Below are positions 44,587 through 55,625 of a stretch of 64,000 nucleotides of DNA, one piece after another. Within the stretch, counting starts at the first letter, position 1; every line of letters starts with the position of its first letter. The notes under the pieces were generated by a model. It did no database searches and was not told where the DNA came from. It was given only the letters and a program-made list of their open reading frames with translations. The DNA lies in the NCBI GenBank assembly GCA_025464975.1, contig JAODMT010000001.1, positions 51,823-115,822 of the forward strand, read 5' to 3'. The DNA is from Microbacteriaceae bacterium. Lineage in GTDB: Bacteria > Actinomycetota > Actinomycetes > Actinomycetales > Microbacteriaceae. The translations under genes and the position numbers were made by a program.

Positions 44587-47439
44587 ATGTCGCAGGTCAA
44601 CAGCTTCGGTTCGAGGGACACCCTGACGGTAGGATCGGCGGACTATGAGGTCTTCCGGGTCGACAAGGTCCCCGGCCACGAGAAGCTTCCCTTCAGCCTC
44701 AAGGTGCTCCTCGAAAACCTGCTCCGCACCGAAGACGGTGCCAACGTCACGCGGTCCCAGATTGAGGCGCTCGGCTCTTGGGTTCCCACGGCCGAGCCGG
44801 ACACCGAGATCCAATTCACGCCGGCTCGCGTCATCATGCAGGACTTCACCGGCGTGCCGTGCATCGTCGATCTCGCCACCATGCGTGAGGCCGTCGCCGC
44901 GCTCGGCGGCGACCCGAAGAAGATCAACCCGCTTGCCCCGGCCGAAATGGTGATCGACCACTCCGTGATCGCCGACCTGTTCGGCTCGGAGAACGCGTTC
45001 GAGCGCAACGTGGAGATCGAATACGAGCGCAACGGTGAGCGCTACCAGTTCCTGCGCTGGGGTCAGACCGCGTTTGACGACTTCAAGGTCGTGCCGCCGG
45101 GGACCGGAATCGTGCACCAGGTCAACATCGAGTACCTGGCACGGGTCACCATGACCCGAACCGTGAACGGTGTGCTCCAGGCGTACCCCGACACGTGCGT
45201 CGGCACCGATTCGCACACCACGATGGTCAACGGCCTCGGCGTTCTCGGCTGGGGAGTCGGCGGCATCGAAGCCGAAGCGGCAATGCTCGGCCAGCCGGTG
45301 TCAATGCTCATCCCGAAGGTCGTCGGATTCAAGCTCACGGGCGAGATCCCCACCGGCGTCACCGCGACGGACGTCGTGCTCACCATCACCCAGATGTTGC
45401 GTAGGCACGGAGTGGTTGGCAAGTTCGTGGAATTCTACGGCGCCGGTGTCGCCGCGGTTCCGCTCGCCAATCGCGCGACAATCGGCAATATGAGCCCGGA
45501 GTTCGGGTCGACCGCCGCAATGTTCCCGATCGACGATGTGACGCTTGACTACCTGCGGCTCACCGGGCGCTCCGAGGAGCAGGTCGCCCTCGTCGAGGCG
45601 TATGCGAAGCTGCAGACCCTGTGGCACGACGCGAGCGTCGAGCCGGTCTTCAGCGAATACCTCGAGCTCGATCTCGGTACCGTCGTTCCCTCGATCGCGG
45701 GTCCGAAGCGCCCGCAGGACCGCGTCATCCTCAGCTCCGCGAAGGCGCAGTTCGAGAAGGACCTCAACGACTACGCGTCGACCACCCACTCCCGCGTCGA
45801 CGCCTCGCTCGAGGGGACCTTCCCGGCATCCGATCCCATCGGCCTCACCTCGCAAGACGAGCTGTCCGCGCACGATCAGGCGGCCAACGACGTGAGCCAC
45901 CACCACGACGAGGCTCGTGCATCGCACGCGAGCCATGCTCCCTCGACGGTGTCGAAGCCGTCGGAGGTCAGCATGCACAACGGTGACCACTTCACGCTCG
46001 ACCACGGGGCCGTTGCGATCGCCGCGATCACCTCGTGCACCAACACCTCCAACCCGAGCGTGATGCTCGCCGCCGGACTCCTGGCCCGAAACGCGAGCAA
46101 GAAGGGCCTCAAGTCCAAGCCGTGGGTGAAGACCACTCTCGCGCCCGGATCAAAGGTGGTCACCGATTACTACGAGAAGGCCGGACTCAACGGCTACCTC
46201 GAGGACCTCGGCTTCTACCTCGTCGGATACGGCTGCACCACCTGCATCGGTAACTCCGGGCCGCTCGAGGAGGAGATCTCCAAAGCGGTTCAGGACAACG
46301 ACCTTGCAGTAACGGCGGTGCTCTCCGGAAACCGTAACTTCGAGGGGCGCATCAACCCCGACGTGAAGATGAACTACCTCGCCTCGCCGCCGCTCGTCAT
46401 CGCGTACGCGCTTGCCGGTTCGATGAACTTCGACTTCGAGACCGACGCCCTCGGCCAGGACCAGGACGGAAACGACGTGTTCCTCCGGGACATCTGGCCC
46501 GACGCGGCCGAGGTGCAGAAGACCATTGACGACTCGATCGACACCGAGATGTTCACCCACGAGTACGCCGGAGTCTTCGACGGCGACGAGCGCTGGCGTT
46601 CGCTTCCCACCCCGACCGGTTCGACCTTCGAGTGGGACGACAACTCCACCTACGTTCGGAAGCCCCCGTACTTCGACGGCATGACGATGGAGACCACCCC
46701 GGTCTCCGACATCGCCGGAGCGCGAGTGCTCGCGAAGCTTGGCGACTCGGTGACCACCGACCACATCAGCCCGGCCGGCAACATCAAGGCCGACAGCCCG
46801 GCCGGTCGCTACCTCGACGAGCACAGCATCGACCGCAAGGACTACAACTCCTACGGATCGCGTCGCGGCAACCACGAGGTCATGATCCGCGGAACGTTCG
46901 CGAACATCCGGCTCAAGAACCAGCTGCTCGACGGGGTCGAGGGGGGTTACACCCGGGACTTCACGCAGCCGGACGGCCCGCAGTCCTTCATCTACGACGC
47001 GAGCCAGAACTACCAGGCCGCCGGTGTCCCGCTCGTGATCTTCGCCGGCAAGGAATACGGATCGGGTTCCTCACGTGACTGGGCCGCGAAGGGAACGAGC
47101 CTCCTCGGCGTCAAGGCAGTGATCACCGAGAGCTTCGAGCGGATTCACCGCTCCAACCTGATCGGGATGGGTGTCGTTCCGCTGCAGTTCCCGGCCGGCG
47201 AGAGCTGGGCCTCCCTTGGCCTCGACGGAACCGAAATCGTGAGCATCTCGGGGCTCGAGCAGCTGAACAGCGGCACCACCCCGAAGACCGTTCACGTGAC
47301 GGCGGCGCCGAGCGAGAACTCTCCGGCGGGTAAGGCGACGGTCGAATTCGACGCGGTCGTGCGAATCGACACCCCCGGTGAGGCCGACTACTACCGCAAT
47401 GGCGGAATCCTCCAGTACGTTCTGAGATCGCTGGTTTAG
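44587..47439 (+). CDS. acnA: aconitate hydratase
   Basis: This protein has 950 residues from ATG 44587, with an AAGGGAG ribosome binding site upstream. It interconverts citrate and isocitrate in the TCA cycle. The [4Fe-4S] cysteines are C484 in [11 protein letters not shown] and C550/C553 in [10 protein letters not shown], with the same 66-residue spacing as C435/C501/C504 of E. coli AcnA. The roughly 49-residue shift comes from an insertion near residues 425-470, rich in His, Ala and Ser ([20 protein letters not shown]). The C-terminal swivelling domain has [17 protein letters not shown] and [15 protein letters not shown]. dxs follows after 9 bp. Confidence 0.95.
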   Translation: MSQVNSFGSRDTLTVGSADYEVFRVDKVPGHEKLPFSLKVLLENLLRTEDGANVTRSQIEALGSWVPTAEPDTEIQFTPARVIMQDFTGVPCIVDLATMREAVAALGGDPKKINPLAPAEMVIDHSVIADLFGSENAFERNVEIEYERNGERYQFLRWGQTAFDDFKVVPPGTGIVHQVNIEYLARVTMTRTVNGVLQAYPDTCVGTDSHTTMVNGLGVLGWGVGGIEAEAAMLGQPVSMLIPKVVGFKLTGEIPTGVTATDVVLTITQMLRRHGVVGKFVEFYGAGVAAVPLANRATIGNMSPEFGSTAAMFPIDDVTLDYLRLTGRSEEQVALVEAYAKLQTLWHDASVEPVFSEYLELDLGTVVPSIAGPKRPQDRVILSSAKAQFEKDLNDYASTTHSRVDASLEGTFPASDPIGLTSQDELSAHDQAANDVSHHHDEARASHASHAPSTVSKPSEVSMHNGDHFTLDHGAVAIAAITSCTNTSNPSVMLAAGLLARNASKKGLKSKPWVKTTLAPGSKVVTDYYEKAGLNGYLEDLGFYLVGYGCTTCIGNSGPLEEEISKAVQDNDLAVTAVLSGNRNFEGRINPDVKMNYLASPPLVIAYALAGSMNFDFETDALGQDQDGNDVFLRDIWPDAAEVQKTIDDSIDTEMFTHEYAGVFDGDERWRSLPTPTGSTFEWDDNSTYVRKPPYFDGMTMETTPVSDIAGARVLAKLGDSVTTDHISPAGNIKADSPAGRYLDEHSIDRKDYNSYGSRRGNHEVMIRGTFANIRLKNQLLDGVEGGYTRDFTQPDGPQSFIYDASQNYQAAGVPLVIFAGKEYGSGSSRDWAAKGTSLLGVKAVITESFERIHRSNLIGMGVVPLQFPAGESWASLGLDGTEIVSISGLEQLNSGTTPKTVHVTAAPSENSPAGKATVEFDAVVRIDTPGEADYYRNGGILQYVLRSLV

Positions 47440-47448
47440 GCTGGCTGA

Positions 47449-49395
47449 ATGAGTCTTCTGGAGAGCATCCGCGGCCCTCGTGATCTGGACGGACTCTCCC
47501 GAGAGCAGCTCGTTCGGCTCGCCGCGGAGATTCGGAAGTTTCTGGTTTCCGAGGTGTCCAAGACCGGCGGGCACCTCGGGCCGAACCTCGGCGTCGTGGA
47601 ACTCACCATGGCGGTGCACCGGGTTTTCGACTCGCCGCACGATGCGATCGTCTTCGATACCGGACACCAAAGCTACGTACACAAGCTGCTGACGGGTCGC
47701 CAGGATTTCAGCAGGCTCAGGGAGCGCGGCGGGCTGGCAGGTTACCCGCAGCGGTCGGAATCGGTGCACGACATCGTCGAGTCCTCGCACGCCTCGAGTT
47801 CTCTCAGCTGGGCCGACGGCATCTCCCGGGCGTTCCAGATGACCGGGCAGAAGGACCGTCACGTGGTTGCTGTCGTCGGCGACGGGGCGCTCACCGGTGG
47901 CATGACCTGGGAGGCGCTCAATAACATCAGCGACGACAACAGCCGCAACCTGGTGATCGTCGTCAACGACAACGGGCGCTCGTATGCCCCGACAATCGGG
48001 GGGATGGCCCGTTTTCTCAATGACGTCCGAACCCGTCGCTCGTATCGCAGCCTCTATGCGTCGAGCCGTCGCCTGTTCGAGATGTTCGGCGGCCCCGGAC
48101 GTGCCCTGTACCGAGGCATCCGTGGCGGAACGCACGGGTTTCTCAGCCGGTTCACCAACAACGAGGCGCTGTACTCCAACCTCGACATCAAGTACATCGG
48201 ACCGATTGACGGGCATGATTTGCGCGCGATGGAGGAGGCGCTCACCCAGGCCAAGAACTACGGCGCGCCGGTGATCGTGCACGCGATCACCCAGAAGGGC
48301 AAGGGATTTGAGCCGGCGGTCGCCGACGCGGCAGACCAGTTCCACGCCGTCGGTCACATCGACCCGGAGACCGGCGAGCCGATCGGGGAATCCGATGGGG
48401 CATCCTGGACCTCGGTCTTCTCCGAGGAGATCGTGAAGCTCGCAGACGCCGATCCGACCATCATCGGAATCACGGCGGCGATGCTTCGTCCAACCGGTCT
48501 GCACAGATTCGCGGCCAAGTACCCGGAGCGCGTGTTCGACGTCGGAATTGCGGAGCAGCACGCGGTCACGTCGGCTGCCGGTCTGGCCTTCGGCGGTCTG
48601 CATCCCGTCGTCGCCCTGTACGCAACGTTCATCAATCGGGCGTTCGATCAGGTGCTCATGGATGTGGCCCTTCACCGGGCCGGGGTCACCTTCGTGCTCG
48701 ATCGGGCCGGTGTCACCGGGCCGGACGGGCCGAGCCACCACGGCATGTGGGACCTCGCGATTCTGCAGGTGGTCCCAAACATCCGGCTCAGCGCTCCACG
48801 GGATGCCACCCGGCTTCGGGAGGAGCTTGGCGAGGCCGTCGCGGTCACGGATGCGCCCACCGTCGTGCGGTTCTCCAAGGGAACCGTTGGCGCGGAGATC
48901 GCGGCGGTCCGCCGAACGGGTGACGGCGTTGAGGTTCTGTACGAGGAGTCCCGTAAGGACGTGCTCATCGTCACCGTCGGACCGATGGCCGAACTTGGAC
49001 TCGAGGTGGCAAAACGACTCGCCGATCAGGGGATCGGGGCGACGGTGATCGACCCGCGCTGGGTAGTCCCCGTACCGGTCAGCGTCATCGATCTCGCCCG
49101 CGAACATCGATTGGTCGTCACCATCGAAGATGGCATCCGGGTGGGGGGGATCGGCACCAGAATTCGGCAGGACCTCAGGCGGGCCGGCGTGCTCACCGCG
49201 TTGACTGAACTCGGACTGCCGGACGAGTTTCTTGAACACGGTTCGCGAGCCGAGATTCTCGAGGAAGTCGGGCTCACGCCTCAGCAGATCGCCCGCGACG
49301 TGGTCGAACAGGTGCTCGAAAGCAGGGTCCCCTTCGCCAGACCACTTCCGGAGCAGCTGGAGGCGCAGCGCAGGCTGGGACTTGATCGACAATAG
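47449..49395 (+). CDS. dxs: 1-deoxy-D-xylulose-5-phosphate synthase
   Basis: This is a 648-residue thiamin diphosphate enzyme joining pyruvate and glyceraldehyde 3-phosphate, the first step of the MEP isoprenoid pathway. Motifs include KTGGHLGPNLGVVELT, DTGHQSYVHKLLTGR, the ThDP-binding VGDGALTGGMTWEALNN, DVGIAEQHAVTSAAG, and GPDGPSHHGMWD. It lies 9 bp after acnA and is probably read with it. Dxs needs no iron-sulfur cluster, but later MEP steps (IspG/IspH) do. Confidence 0.96.
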   Translation: MSLLESIRGPRDLDGLSREQLVRLAAEIRKFLVSEVSKTGGHLGPNLGVVELTMAVHRVFDSPHDAIVFDTGHQSYVHKLLTGRQDFSRLRERGGLAGYPQRSESVHDIVESSHASSSLSWADGISRAFQMTGQKDRHVVAVVGDGALTGGMTWEALNNISDDNSRNLVIVVNDNGRSYAPTIGGMARFLNDVRTRRSYRSLYASSRRLFEMFGGPGRALYRGIRGGTHGFLSRFTNNEALYSNLDIKYIGPIDGHDLRAMEEALTQAKNYGAPVIVHAITQKGKGFEPAVADAADQFHAVGHIDPETGEPIGESDGASWTSVFSEEIVKLADADPTIIGITAAMLRPTGLHRFAAKYPERVFDVGIAEQHAVTSAAGLAFGGLHPVVALYATFINRAFDQVLMDVALHRAGVTFVLDRAGVTGPDGPSHHGMWDLAILQVVPNIRLSAPRDATRLREELGEAVAVTDAPTVVRFSKGTVGAEIAAVRRTGDGVEVLYEESRKDVLIVTVGPMAELGLEVAKRLADQGIGATVIDPRWVVPVPVSVIDLAREHRLVVTIEDGIRVGGIGTRIRQDLRRAGVLTALTELGLPDEFLEHGSRAEILEEVGLTPQQIARDVVEQVLESRVPFARPLPEQLEAQRRLGLDRQ

Positions 49396-49405
49396 CCCCG
49401 GTAGT

Positions 49406-49436
49406 TTGACTTCGAGTGCGCTCTAAGTTCTAGCCT
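49406..49436 (+). promoter_or_regulatory. MerR-type promoter and operator, leaderless start
   Basis: TTGACT (49406-49411) and TAGCCT (49431-49436) are separated by 19 bp, the stretched spacer typical of MerR-activated promoters. The spacer contains the dyad CTTCGAGTGCGCTCTAAG (49410-49427), in which CTTnGAG mirrors CTCnAAG. The merR-like ATG begins only 6 nt after the -10 box, so the transcript is probably leaderless. Confidence 0.8.
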
Positions 49437-49442
49437 TGAATC

Positions 49443-49837
49443 ATGGGCATGGAGAGCGTGGATACCGAACGGCTGTTTTCCATTTCCGAGGTGGCTGAGC
49501 GCACCGGACTCTCCGCCCACACGCTGCGTTACTACGAAAGCGCCGGCCTGATGCGCGCGCCGATCGACAGGGCATCGTCGACGCATCGTCGGTACACCGA
49601 GGGCGATGTGCGGTGGGTGATCTTTCTCACCAAGCTTCGTTCGACCACGATGCCGATCTCCACGGTTCTCGCGTACGTGACGCTCGTGCGAAAGGGCGAA
49701 TCCACGGTGCCCGACCGATTGGAACTCCTGCTGAGGCACCGCATGGCGGTGGCCGCCCGGCTGGAGGAGATGACCACAAGCCTGGCCGCGATCGATTTCA
49801 AGATCGCGACCTATCAAGGAAGGACCCCCGAAGAAAC

Positions 49838-49841
<4 letters not shown>
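49443..49841 (+). CDS. MerR family transcriptional regulator
   Basis: This is a 132-residue regulator. The winged HTH is LFSISEVAERTGLSAHTLRYYESAGL, followed by the usual R.Y...D...L.FI-type segment (HRRYTEGDVRWVIFLTKLR), a dimerisation helix (RLELLLRHRMAVAARLEEM), and no cysteine-rich effector domain. The lack of effector cysteines suggests an aldehyde- or redox-type subgroup rather than a metal sensor. It controls its own operon through the adjacent operator and overlaps the aldo/keto reductase by 4 bp. Confidence 0.92.
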
Positions 49842-50815
<974 letters not shown>

Positions 50816-50818
50816 CCC

Positions 50819-50861
50819 TTCCCCTTCCGAAATCCATGCAATCTGGATTTCGGAAGGGGAA
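50819..50861. terminator. 18-bp perfect hairpin between the reductase and fadB
   Basis: TTCCCCTTCCGAAATCCA at 50819-50836 and its exact complement at 50844-50861 enclose a 7-nt loop. It lies 4 bp past the aldo/keto reductase stop and 10 bp from the convergent fadB stop. It has no long U-run, but the stem is strong enough to act in both directions. Confidence 0.8.
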
Positions 50862-50870
50862 ATTCCCCTG

Positions 50871-52991
50871 TTACTGCACCCCGCGAATCGCCGGGTGATG
50901 GAAGGTGTCGCCGAAGGCGCGTTCCGAGGCCCCCACGCGATCGAGGTACGGCGTGACTCCGCCCATCTGGAACGGGTAGCCCGCTCCGAGGATGAGACAC
51001 AGGTCGATGTCCTCCGGGGCGGACACCACGCCGTCCTCGAGCATGCGGTGCACCTCGTCGGCGAGGCCGTCCTCGACGCGCAGCCGAAGCTGTTCGGCTG
51101 TCATCGGATTCGTTCCGCCGGCGACGATGTCTCGGGCCTTCGGATCGATCCCCTTGACCTTGCCTTTCGCGTCCCGCTCGAAGATGTGGCCGAGTTCTGC
51201 TAGCCGGTGCAGGTTCTCGCTCTCGAAGAACCGATCGGGGAACGCGGCGTGGTGGGTATCGAGCACGTGCGCCCCAACCTTGAGGCCGACGAGTTCGAGC
51301 AACTGGAACGGCGTCATCGGAAGACCGAACGGCTTGATCGACTCCTCGACGACCTCGAACGGTGTTCCCGTATCCACGGCGTGCATGGCCTCCCCGAGCA
51401 CTTTGGCGAGCACGCGATTCACCACGAATCCGGGGGTGTCTCTCGTGACTACCGCGTTCTTGTACAGTTTCGCTGCGACCACCATGGCCGTGGAGAGCGT
51501 CTCGTCGTCGGTGAGCGGCGTCTTGACGACCTCGACGAGGGGCATGACGGCGACTGGGTTGAAAAAATGGAATCCGACGAGACGTTCCGGATGCGCGAGC
51601 TTCGAGCCGATCGCCTCCACCGAGAGCGACGAGGTGTTGGTCGCGAGCACCGCGGTATCGGAGACATACTTCTCGATCTCCGCGAAGACATCCTGCTTCA
51701 CCCCGAGTTCCTCGAATACGGCCTCGATGACCCAGTCGGCGTCCGCGAAGTCGGCCCGATTGGTCGTGCCGGTGACGAGCGCCTTCAGACGGTTTGCCTC
51801 GTCCGGGGAGATTCGGTCCTTGGCAAGGAGAGCATCGATCTCGCCCCGGATGTATTCGAGACCCTTGTCGACGCGCGCCTGATCGAGGTCGGTGATCAGC
51901 ACAGGCACTTTGAGCCGCCGCACAAAGAGCAGGGCGAACTGGCTGGCCATGAGGCCCGCTCCGATGACGCCGACCTTGGTCACCGGCTTGGCGATCTTCT
52001 TGTCCGGGGCCCCAGCGGGACGCTTCGCTCGTTTCTGCACCAGATTGAAAGCGTAGATGCTCGCCTTGAACTGGTCGCCGGAAACGAGCTCACCGAGTGC
52101 CTCGTCCTCCGCCGCAAACCCCTGCCCTCTGGTGGAATTCTTCGCGGCCTTGAGCAGGTCGAGTGCGACGAACGGCGACTTGGCCACCGTGCCGATGCGG
52201 TTCTCAAGCATCTTGCGGGCAACGCCGATGGCGATGTCCCATTTGACCGCCCGCTCGATCTTGCCGGGCGCGTTCGACCGCTTCACCCGTATCGTGCCGG
52301 AAACTACCGCGTCGGCCCAGGCGATCGACTGTTCCAAGAAGCTCACCGAATCGAAGATCGCGTCGGCGATCCCGAGGTCGAATGCCTCCTGGCCCTTGAG
52401 CATCCGGTTGTTCTTCAGCGGGTTCTCGATGATCACCTTGAGCGCGTTCTCAATGCCGATGAGGTTCGGCAGCAGCCAGGCGCCACCCCAACCGGGAATG
52501 ATGCCGAGGAATACCTCGGGAAGCGCGATGGCCGGTGCGTTGCGGTCAACGGTGCGGTAGTCGGCGTTGAGCCCGATCTCAAGGCCGCCGCCGAGGGCGA
52601 GACCGTTGATGAAGACGAACGATGGCACGCCGAGGTCGCTCAACCTGCCCAGGGTATCGTGGCCGAGTTTGGCCATCTGCACGCCAACCTCCTTGCTCGG
52701 GATCTCGCTGACCTTCGACAGGTCCGCCCCCGCTGCGAGGATGAACGGCTTGCCGGTGACGGCGACGGCGGCGATCTCTCCCGCGGCGGCGCGTTGCTTC
52801 TGGGCGTCGAGCACCGAGGCGAATTCAAGCAGGGTCACCGGTCCAAGGGTCGACGGCCTGGTGTGGTCTCGCCCGTTGTCGAGGGTGATTAGCGCGAGGG
52901 TCTTGCCGCCGGAGAGAGGGACGTCCCGCACAAAGGAGTGCGTGACTACCTCATCGGTGGACAGGTCGATGAGTGCGTCGAATTGCGCCAT
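50871..52991 (-). CDS. fadB: fatty acid oxidation multifunctional enzyme
   Basis: This is a 706-residue enoyl-CoA hydratase/3-hydroxyacyl-CoA dehydrogenase. The crotonase half (1-300) has AAGADLSKVSE, GLALGGGLEIGLNADYRT and EVFLGIIPGWGGA, the last two holding the oxyanion hole and catalytic Glu. The dehydrogenase half begins with VGVIGAGLMASQ for NAD and contains NTSSLSVEAI and LVGFHFFNPVAVMPLVEVV with the catalytic His, then DTPGFVVNR. ATG 52991 overlaps the fadA stop by 1 bp (TAATG), so the pair makes the classic beta-oxidation complex. An open frame upstream of this ATG lies within fadA and is not coding. Confidence 0.94.
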   Translation of the reverse strand: MAQFDALIDLSTDEVVTHSFVRDVPLSGGKTLALITLDNGRDHTRPSTLGPVTLLEFASVLDAQKQRAAAGEIAAVAVTGKPFILAAGADLSKVSEIPSKEVGVQMAKLGHDTLGRLSDLGVPSFVFINGLALGGGLEIGLNADYRTVDRNAPAIALPEVFLGIIPGWGGAWLLPNLIGIENALKVIIENPLKNNRMLKGQEAFDLGIADAIFDSVSFLEQSIAWADAVVSGTIRVKRSNAPGKIERAVKWDIAIGVARKMLENRIGTVAKSPFVALDLLKAAKNSTRGQGFAAEDEALGELVSGDQFKASIYAFNLVQKRAKRPAGAPDKKIAKPVTKVGVIGAGLMASQFALLFVRRLKVPVLITDLDQARVDKGLEYIRGEIDALLAKDRISPDEANRLKALVTGTTNRADFADADWVIEAVFEELGVKQDVFAEIEKYVSDTAVLATNTSSLSVEAIGSKLAHPERLVGFHFFNPVAVMPLVEVVKTPLTDDETLSTAMVVAAKLYKNAVVTRDTPGFVVNRVLAKVLGEAMHAVDTGTPFEVVEESIKPFGLPMTPFQLLELVGLKVGAHVLDTHHAAFPDRFFESENLHRLAELGHIFERDAKGKVKGIDPKARDIVAGGTNPMTAEQLRLRVEDGLADEVHRMLEDGVVSAPEDIDLCLILGAGYPFQMGGVTPYLDRVGASERAFGDTFHHPAIRGVQ

Positions 52992-54190
52992 TACTTCTTC
53001 TTCCCGTCGTAGTAGGGGTTTTCCCAGATCACGGAGCCGCCCTGCCCAAGCCCGATGCACATTGCGGTGAGGCCGTAGCGAACGTCCGGGTGCTCCTTGA
53101 ATTGCGCGGCAAGCTGGATCATGAGCCGAACACCGGATGATGCGAGGGGGTGACCGATCGCGATGGCACCGCCCCACTGGTTCACTCGCGGGTCTTCGTC
53201 GTCGATGCCGAAGTGGTCGAGAAGTGAAAGCACCTGCACGGCGAATGCCTCGTTGAGTTCGAACAGGCCGATGTCGGTGATCGACAGACCGGCCTTCTTG
53301 AGCGCCTTTTCCGTGGACGGGACTGGGCCGATCCCCATGATCTCCGGCTCGACGCCGGCGAAGGCGAAGCTCACAAGCTTCATCTTCGCCGTCAGGCCGA
53401 GCTCCTTCACGGCGGCCCCGCTCGCGAGAAGACTGACCGTCGCACCGTCGTTGAGGCCGGACGAATTTCCGGCGGTGACTCTGCCGTGAGGACGAAACGG
53501 GGTCTTGAGGCCGGCGAGACCCTCGAGGGTCGTCTCTGGGCGAAGCGCCTCGTCGCGGGTGGCGAGTCCCCATCCGGAGTCGCTTCGCACGGCAACCGGA
53601 ATGAGGTCGGGCTGAATCTTGCCGTTGTCGTAGGCCGCGGCGGCCTTGTGCTGACTGCGCATAGCGTAGCGGTCGGAACGCTCCTTCGTGAGCTGCGGGA
53701 AGCGATCGTGGATGCGTTCGGCCGTCGACCCCATGTTGAGGGCCTCTTCACCGACAAGCTTTTCGGCGAGGAACCGAGGATTCGGGTCGGCGCCAAAGCC
53801 CATCGGGTGGCGCCCCATGTGCTCCACCCCGCCGGCGATCGCGAGGTCGTATGCGCCGAAGGCGATGCCTCCGGCGAGGGTCGTCACAGAGGTCATTGCT
53901 CCGGCACACATGCGGTCGATCGCGAATCCGGGAACCGACTTCGGCAAGCCGGCCAGAAGGGCGGCCGTGCGACCGAGGGTGAGTCCCTGATCACCCTGCT
54001 GGGTGGTGGCCGCGATGGCCACGTCGTCGATGCGATCCTTTGGAACGGTGGGGTTGCGCTCAAGAAGACCGATCATGGCCTTGACCACCAGGTCGTCGGC
54101 CCGGGTGTTCCAGTACATTCCTTTTTCGCCGGCTCGCCCAAATGGGGTGCGGACCCCGTCGACGAACACGATCTCATGTCTTTCGGCCAC
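52991..54190 (-). CDS. fadA: acetyl-CoA C-acyltransferase
   Basis: This is a thiolase of 399 residues from GTG 54190, which follows an AGAGG ribosome binding site; an ATG at 54208 would add six residues. It cleaves 3-ketoacyl-CoA in beta-oxidation. The nucleophilic Cys is in DRMCAGAMTS, the catalytic His in GHPLASSG, and the second Cys in AMCIGLGQGG. HMGRHPMG and NSSGLNDGA are other family motifs. Upstream of it is RNase D; it is coupled to fadB downstream. Confidence 0.93.
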   Translation of the reverse strand: MAERHEIVFVDGVRTPFGRAGEKGMYWNTRADDLVVKAMIGLLERNPTVPKDRIDDVAIAATTQQGDQGLTLGRTAALLAGLPKSVPGFAIDRMCAGAMTSVTTLAGGIAFGAYDLAIAGGVEHMGRHPMGFGADPNPRFLAEKLVGEEALNMGSTAERIHDRFPQLTKERSDRYAMRSQHKAAAAYDNGKIQPDLIPVAVRSDSGWGLATRDEALRPETTLEGLAGLKTPFRPHGRVTAGNSSGLNDGATVSLLASGAAVKELGLTAKMKLVSFAFAGVEPEIMGIGPVPSTEKALKKAGLSITDIGLFELNEAFAVQVLSLLDHFGIDDEDPRVNQWGGAIAIGHPLASSGVRLMIQLAAQFKEHPDVRYGLTAMCIGLGQGGSVIWENPYYDGKKK

Positions 54191-54266
54191 AATGCCTCTT
54201 TCGTTCATAGGTATCCGAACGATCCTATGGTGGGCCGATTTGCGGCCAGCAATCCTTTGCCGCTTT

Positions 54267-55625
54267 CTACGAAGAGGGTTCGTCGACTCGCTCGGTGGTT
54301 TGGTCGGCATCCACAAATGCATCCAGGATCACCTGTGCGATTGCGTCAACCTGCCACGGACGAGCGCCAAGCTCGGCGAGGCTCGAGCGGAGGCTCTGCA
54401 GTTCCATCGGCTCCGGGGGAGTCCAGGCGAGGCGCCGCAGCAGCTCGGGAGTAAGCAGATTCTCCACCGGAATGCTCAGGCCAGTGGACACCTCGCTCAT
54501 CGCGGCTCGGGCCTTCTTCAGCCGCCTGTCGGCGACGGGATTGCGATCCGACCAGATTCGGGCCGGAGGCATCGGGTCTCCCGGCACCCGAACGGCAGGC
54601 AGGTCTTCCGTCGTGCGTCCGGTCTCGACCGCGGCCCACCAACGGACGAGTTCCGTGCGGCTCGCCCGCCCGTTGAACTCACGCAAGGCGGCGAGGGCCT
54701 GTTTGGACTCCGGCATCGACTTGGCGGCGGCGACGAGGGACGCGTCTGGAACCAGTCGGCCGGGCGCGGTGTCGGTCTCGCGCGCGAGCGCATCGCGCGC
54801 CTCCCACAGTTCTCGGGCCACCGCGAGGTTGCGCGGCCCGCGCACGGTGTGCAGTCCAGAGAGCCGACGCCAGGCATCGGTCTTTGCCGCCTTGGCCTCC
54901 CGAGTGAGCACCGCGGCGAACTCCTGACGCGCGATCTCGCCCTTTCCCGCCTCATCAAGCAGCGCGGCCATGGCGTCACGAAGATCGACGAGAAGCTCGA
55001 CGTCGAGCGCGGCGTACACGAGCCAGGACTGGGGAAGTGGCCTGGTCGACCAGTCGGCAGCGGAGTGCTCCTTCGCCAGGTGGATGCCGAGCAATTCCTC
55101 TACGACGGTGCCGAGACCGACGCGCGGCAGTCCAGCCAACCGGGCGCCGAGTTCCGTGTCGAAGACCACGTTGGGATCGAGTCCGACCTCGCGCAGGCAC
55201 GCGAGATCCTGACTCGCCGCGTGCAACACCCACTCTTCGTCGCGGATGGCCTCGTCGAGCTCGGCGAACGAGCCGATTGCCGGCGGGTCGAACAGGAATA
55301 CGCCCGCGCCGCGGCGAAACACCTGAATCAGGTAGGCGCGCTGCGAATATCGGAAACCGGATGCCCGCTCCGCGTCGATAGCGATTGGCCCGTGCCCAGC
55401 CGAGATTGCGGCGACGGCGTCGAGGTACTCCTCGCGGGAATCGATGACCGAGACGATGACGTGCGGGGCCTGCGCCGGCTTGGCGACAGGAGGCGCCGCG
55501 ACCTCGGATATCGACTGCGCAGGGGGCGCAGCCGGCGACGATGTCGTCGGTTCGATAAAGGTTGGTGTCGTTGGTGAAGTTTCCATCACGATCGGCATCG
55601 CCGAATCATCACTTGACTCACTCAC
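54267..55625 (-). CDS. rnd: ribonuclease D family exonuclease
   Basis: This protein has 452 residues from GTG 55625, whose codon overlaps the DUF3000 stop by 4 bp; ATG 55598 is an alternative. The DEDDy exonuclease domain has PIAIDAERASGF, LHAASQDLACL and YAALDVELLVDL, where the Asp/Glu ligands and Tyr are visible. An HRDC-type helical domain follows (residues about 270-350). It trims RNA 3' ends, including tRNA. Actinobacterial RNase D genes are usually preceded by DUF3000, as here. The first 60 residues are Pro/Ala-rich and probably disordered. Confidence 0.92.
   Translation of the reverse strand: MSESSDDSAMPIVMETSPTTPTFIEPTTSSPAAPPAQSISEVAAPPVAKPAQAPHVIVSVIDSREEYLDAVAAISAGHGPIAIDAERASGFRYSQRAYLIQVFRRGAGVFLFDPPAIGSFAELDEAIRDEEWVLHAASQDLACLREVGLDPNVVFDTELGARLAGLPRVGLGTVVEELLGIHLAKEHSAADWSTRPLPQSWLVYAALDVELLVDLRDAMAALLDEAGKGEIARQEFAAVLTREAKAAKTDAWRRLSGLHTVRGPRNLAVARELWEARDALARETDTAPGRLVPDASLVAAAKSMPESKQALAALREFNGRASRTELVRWWAAVETGRTTEDLPAVRVPGDPMPPARIWSDRNPVADRRLKKARAAMSEVSTGLSIPVENLLTPELLRRLAWTPPEPMELQSLRSSLAELGARPWQVDAIAQVILDAFVDADQTTERVDEPSS

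Noticed and set aside
52992..53573. Extended N-terminus of fadB
   Set aside because: The extension is inside fadA in another frame; the family start aligns with ATG 52991, which overlaps the fadA stop.
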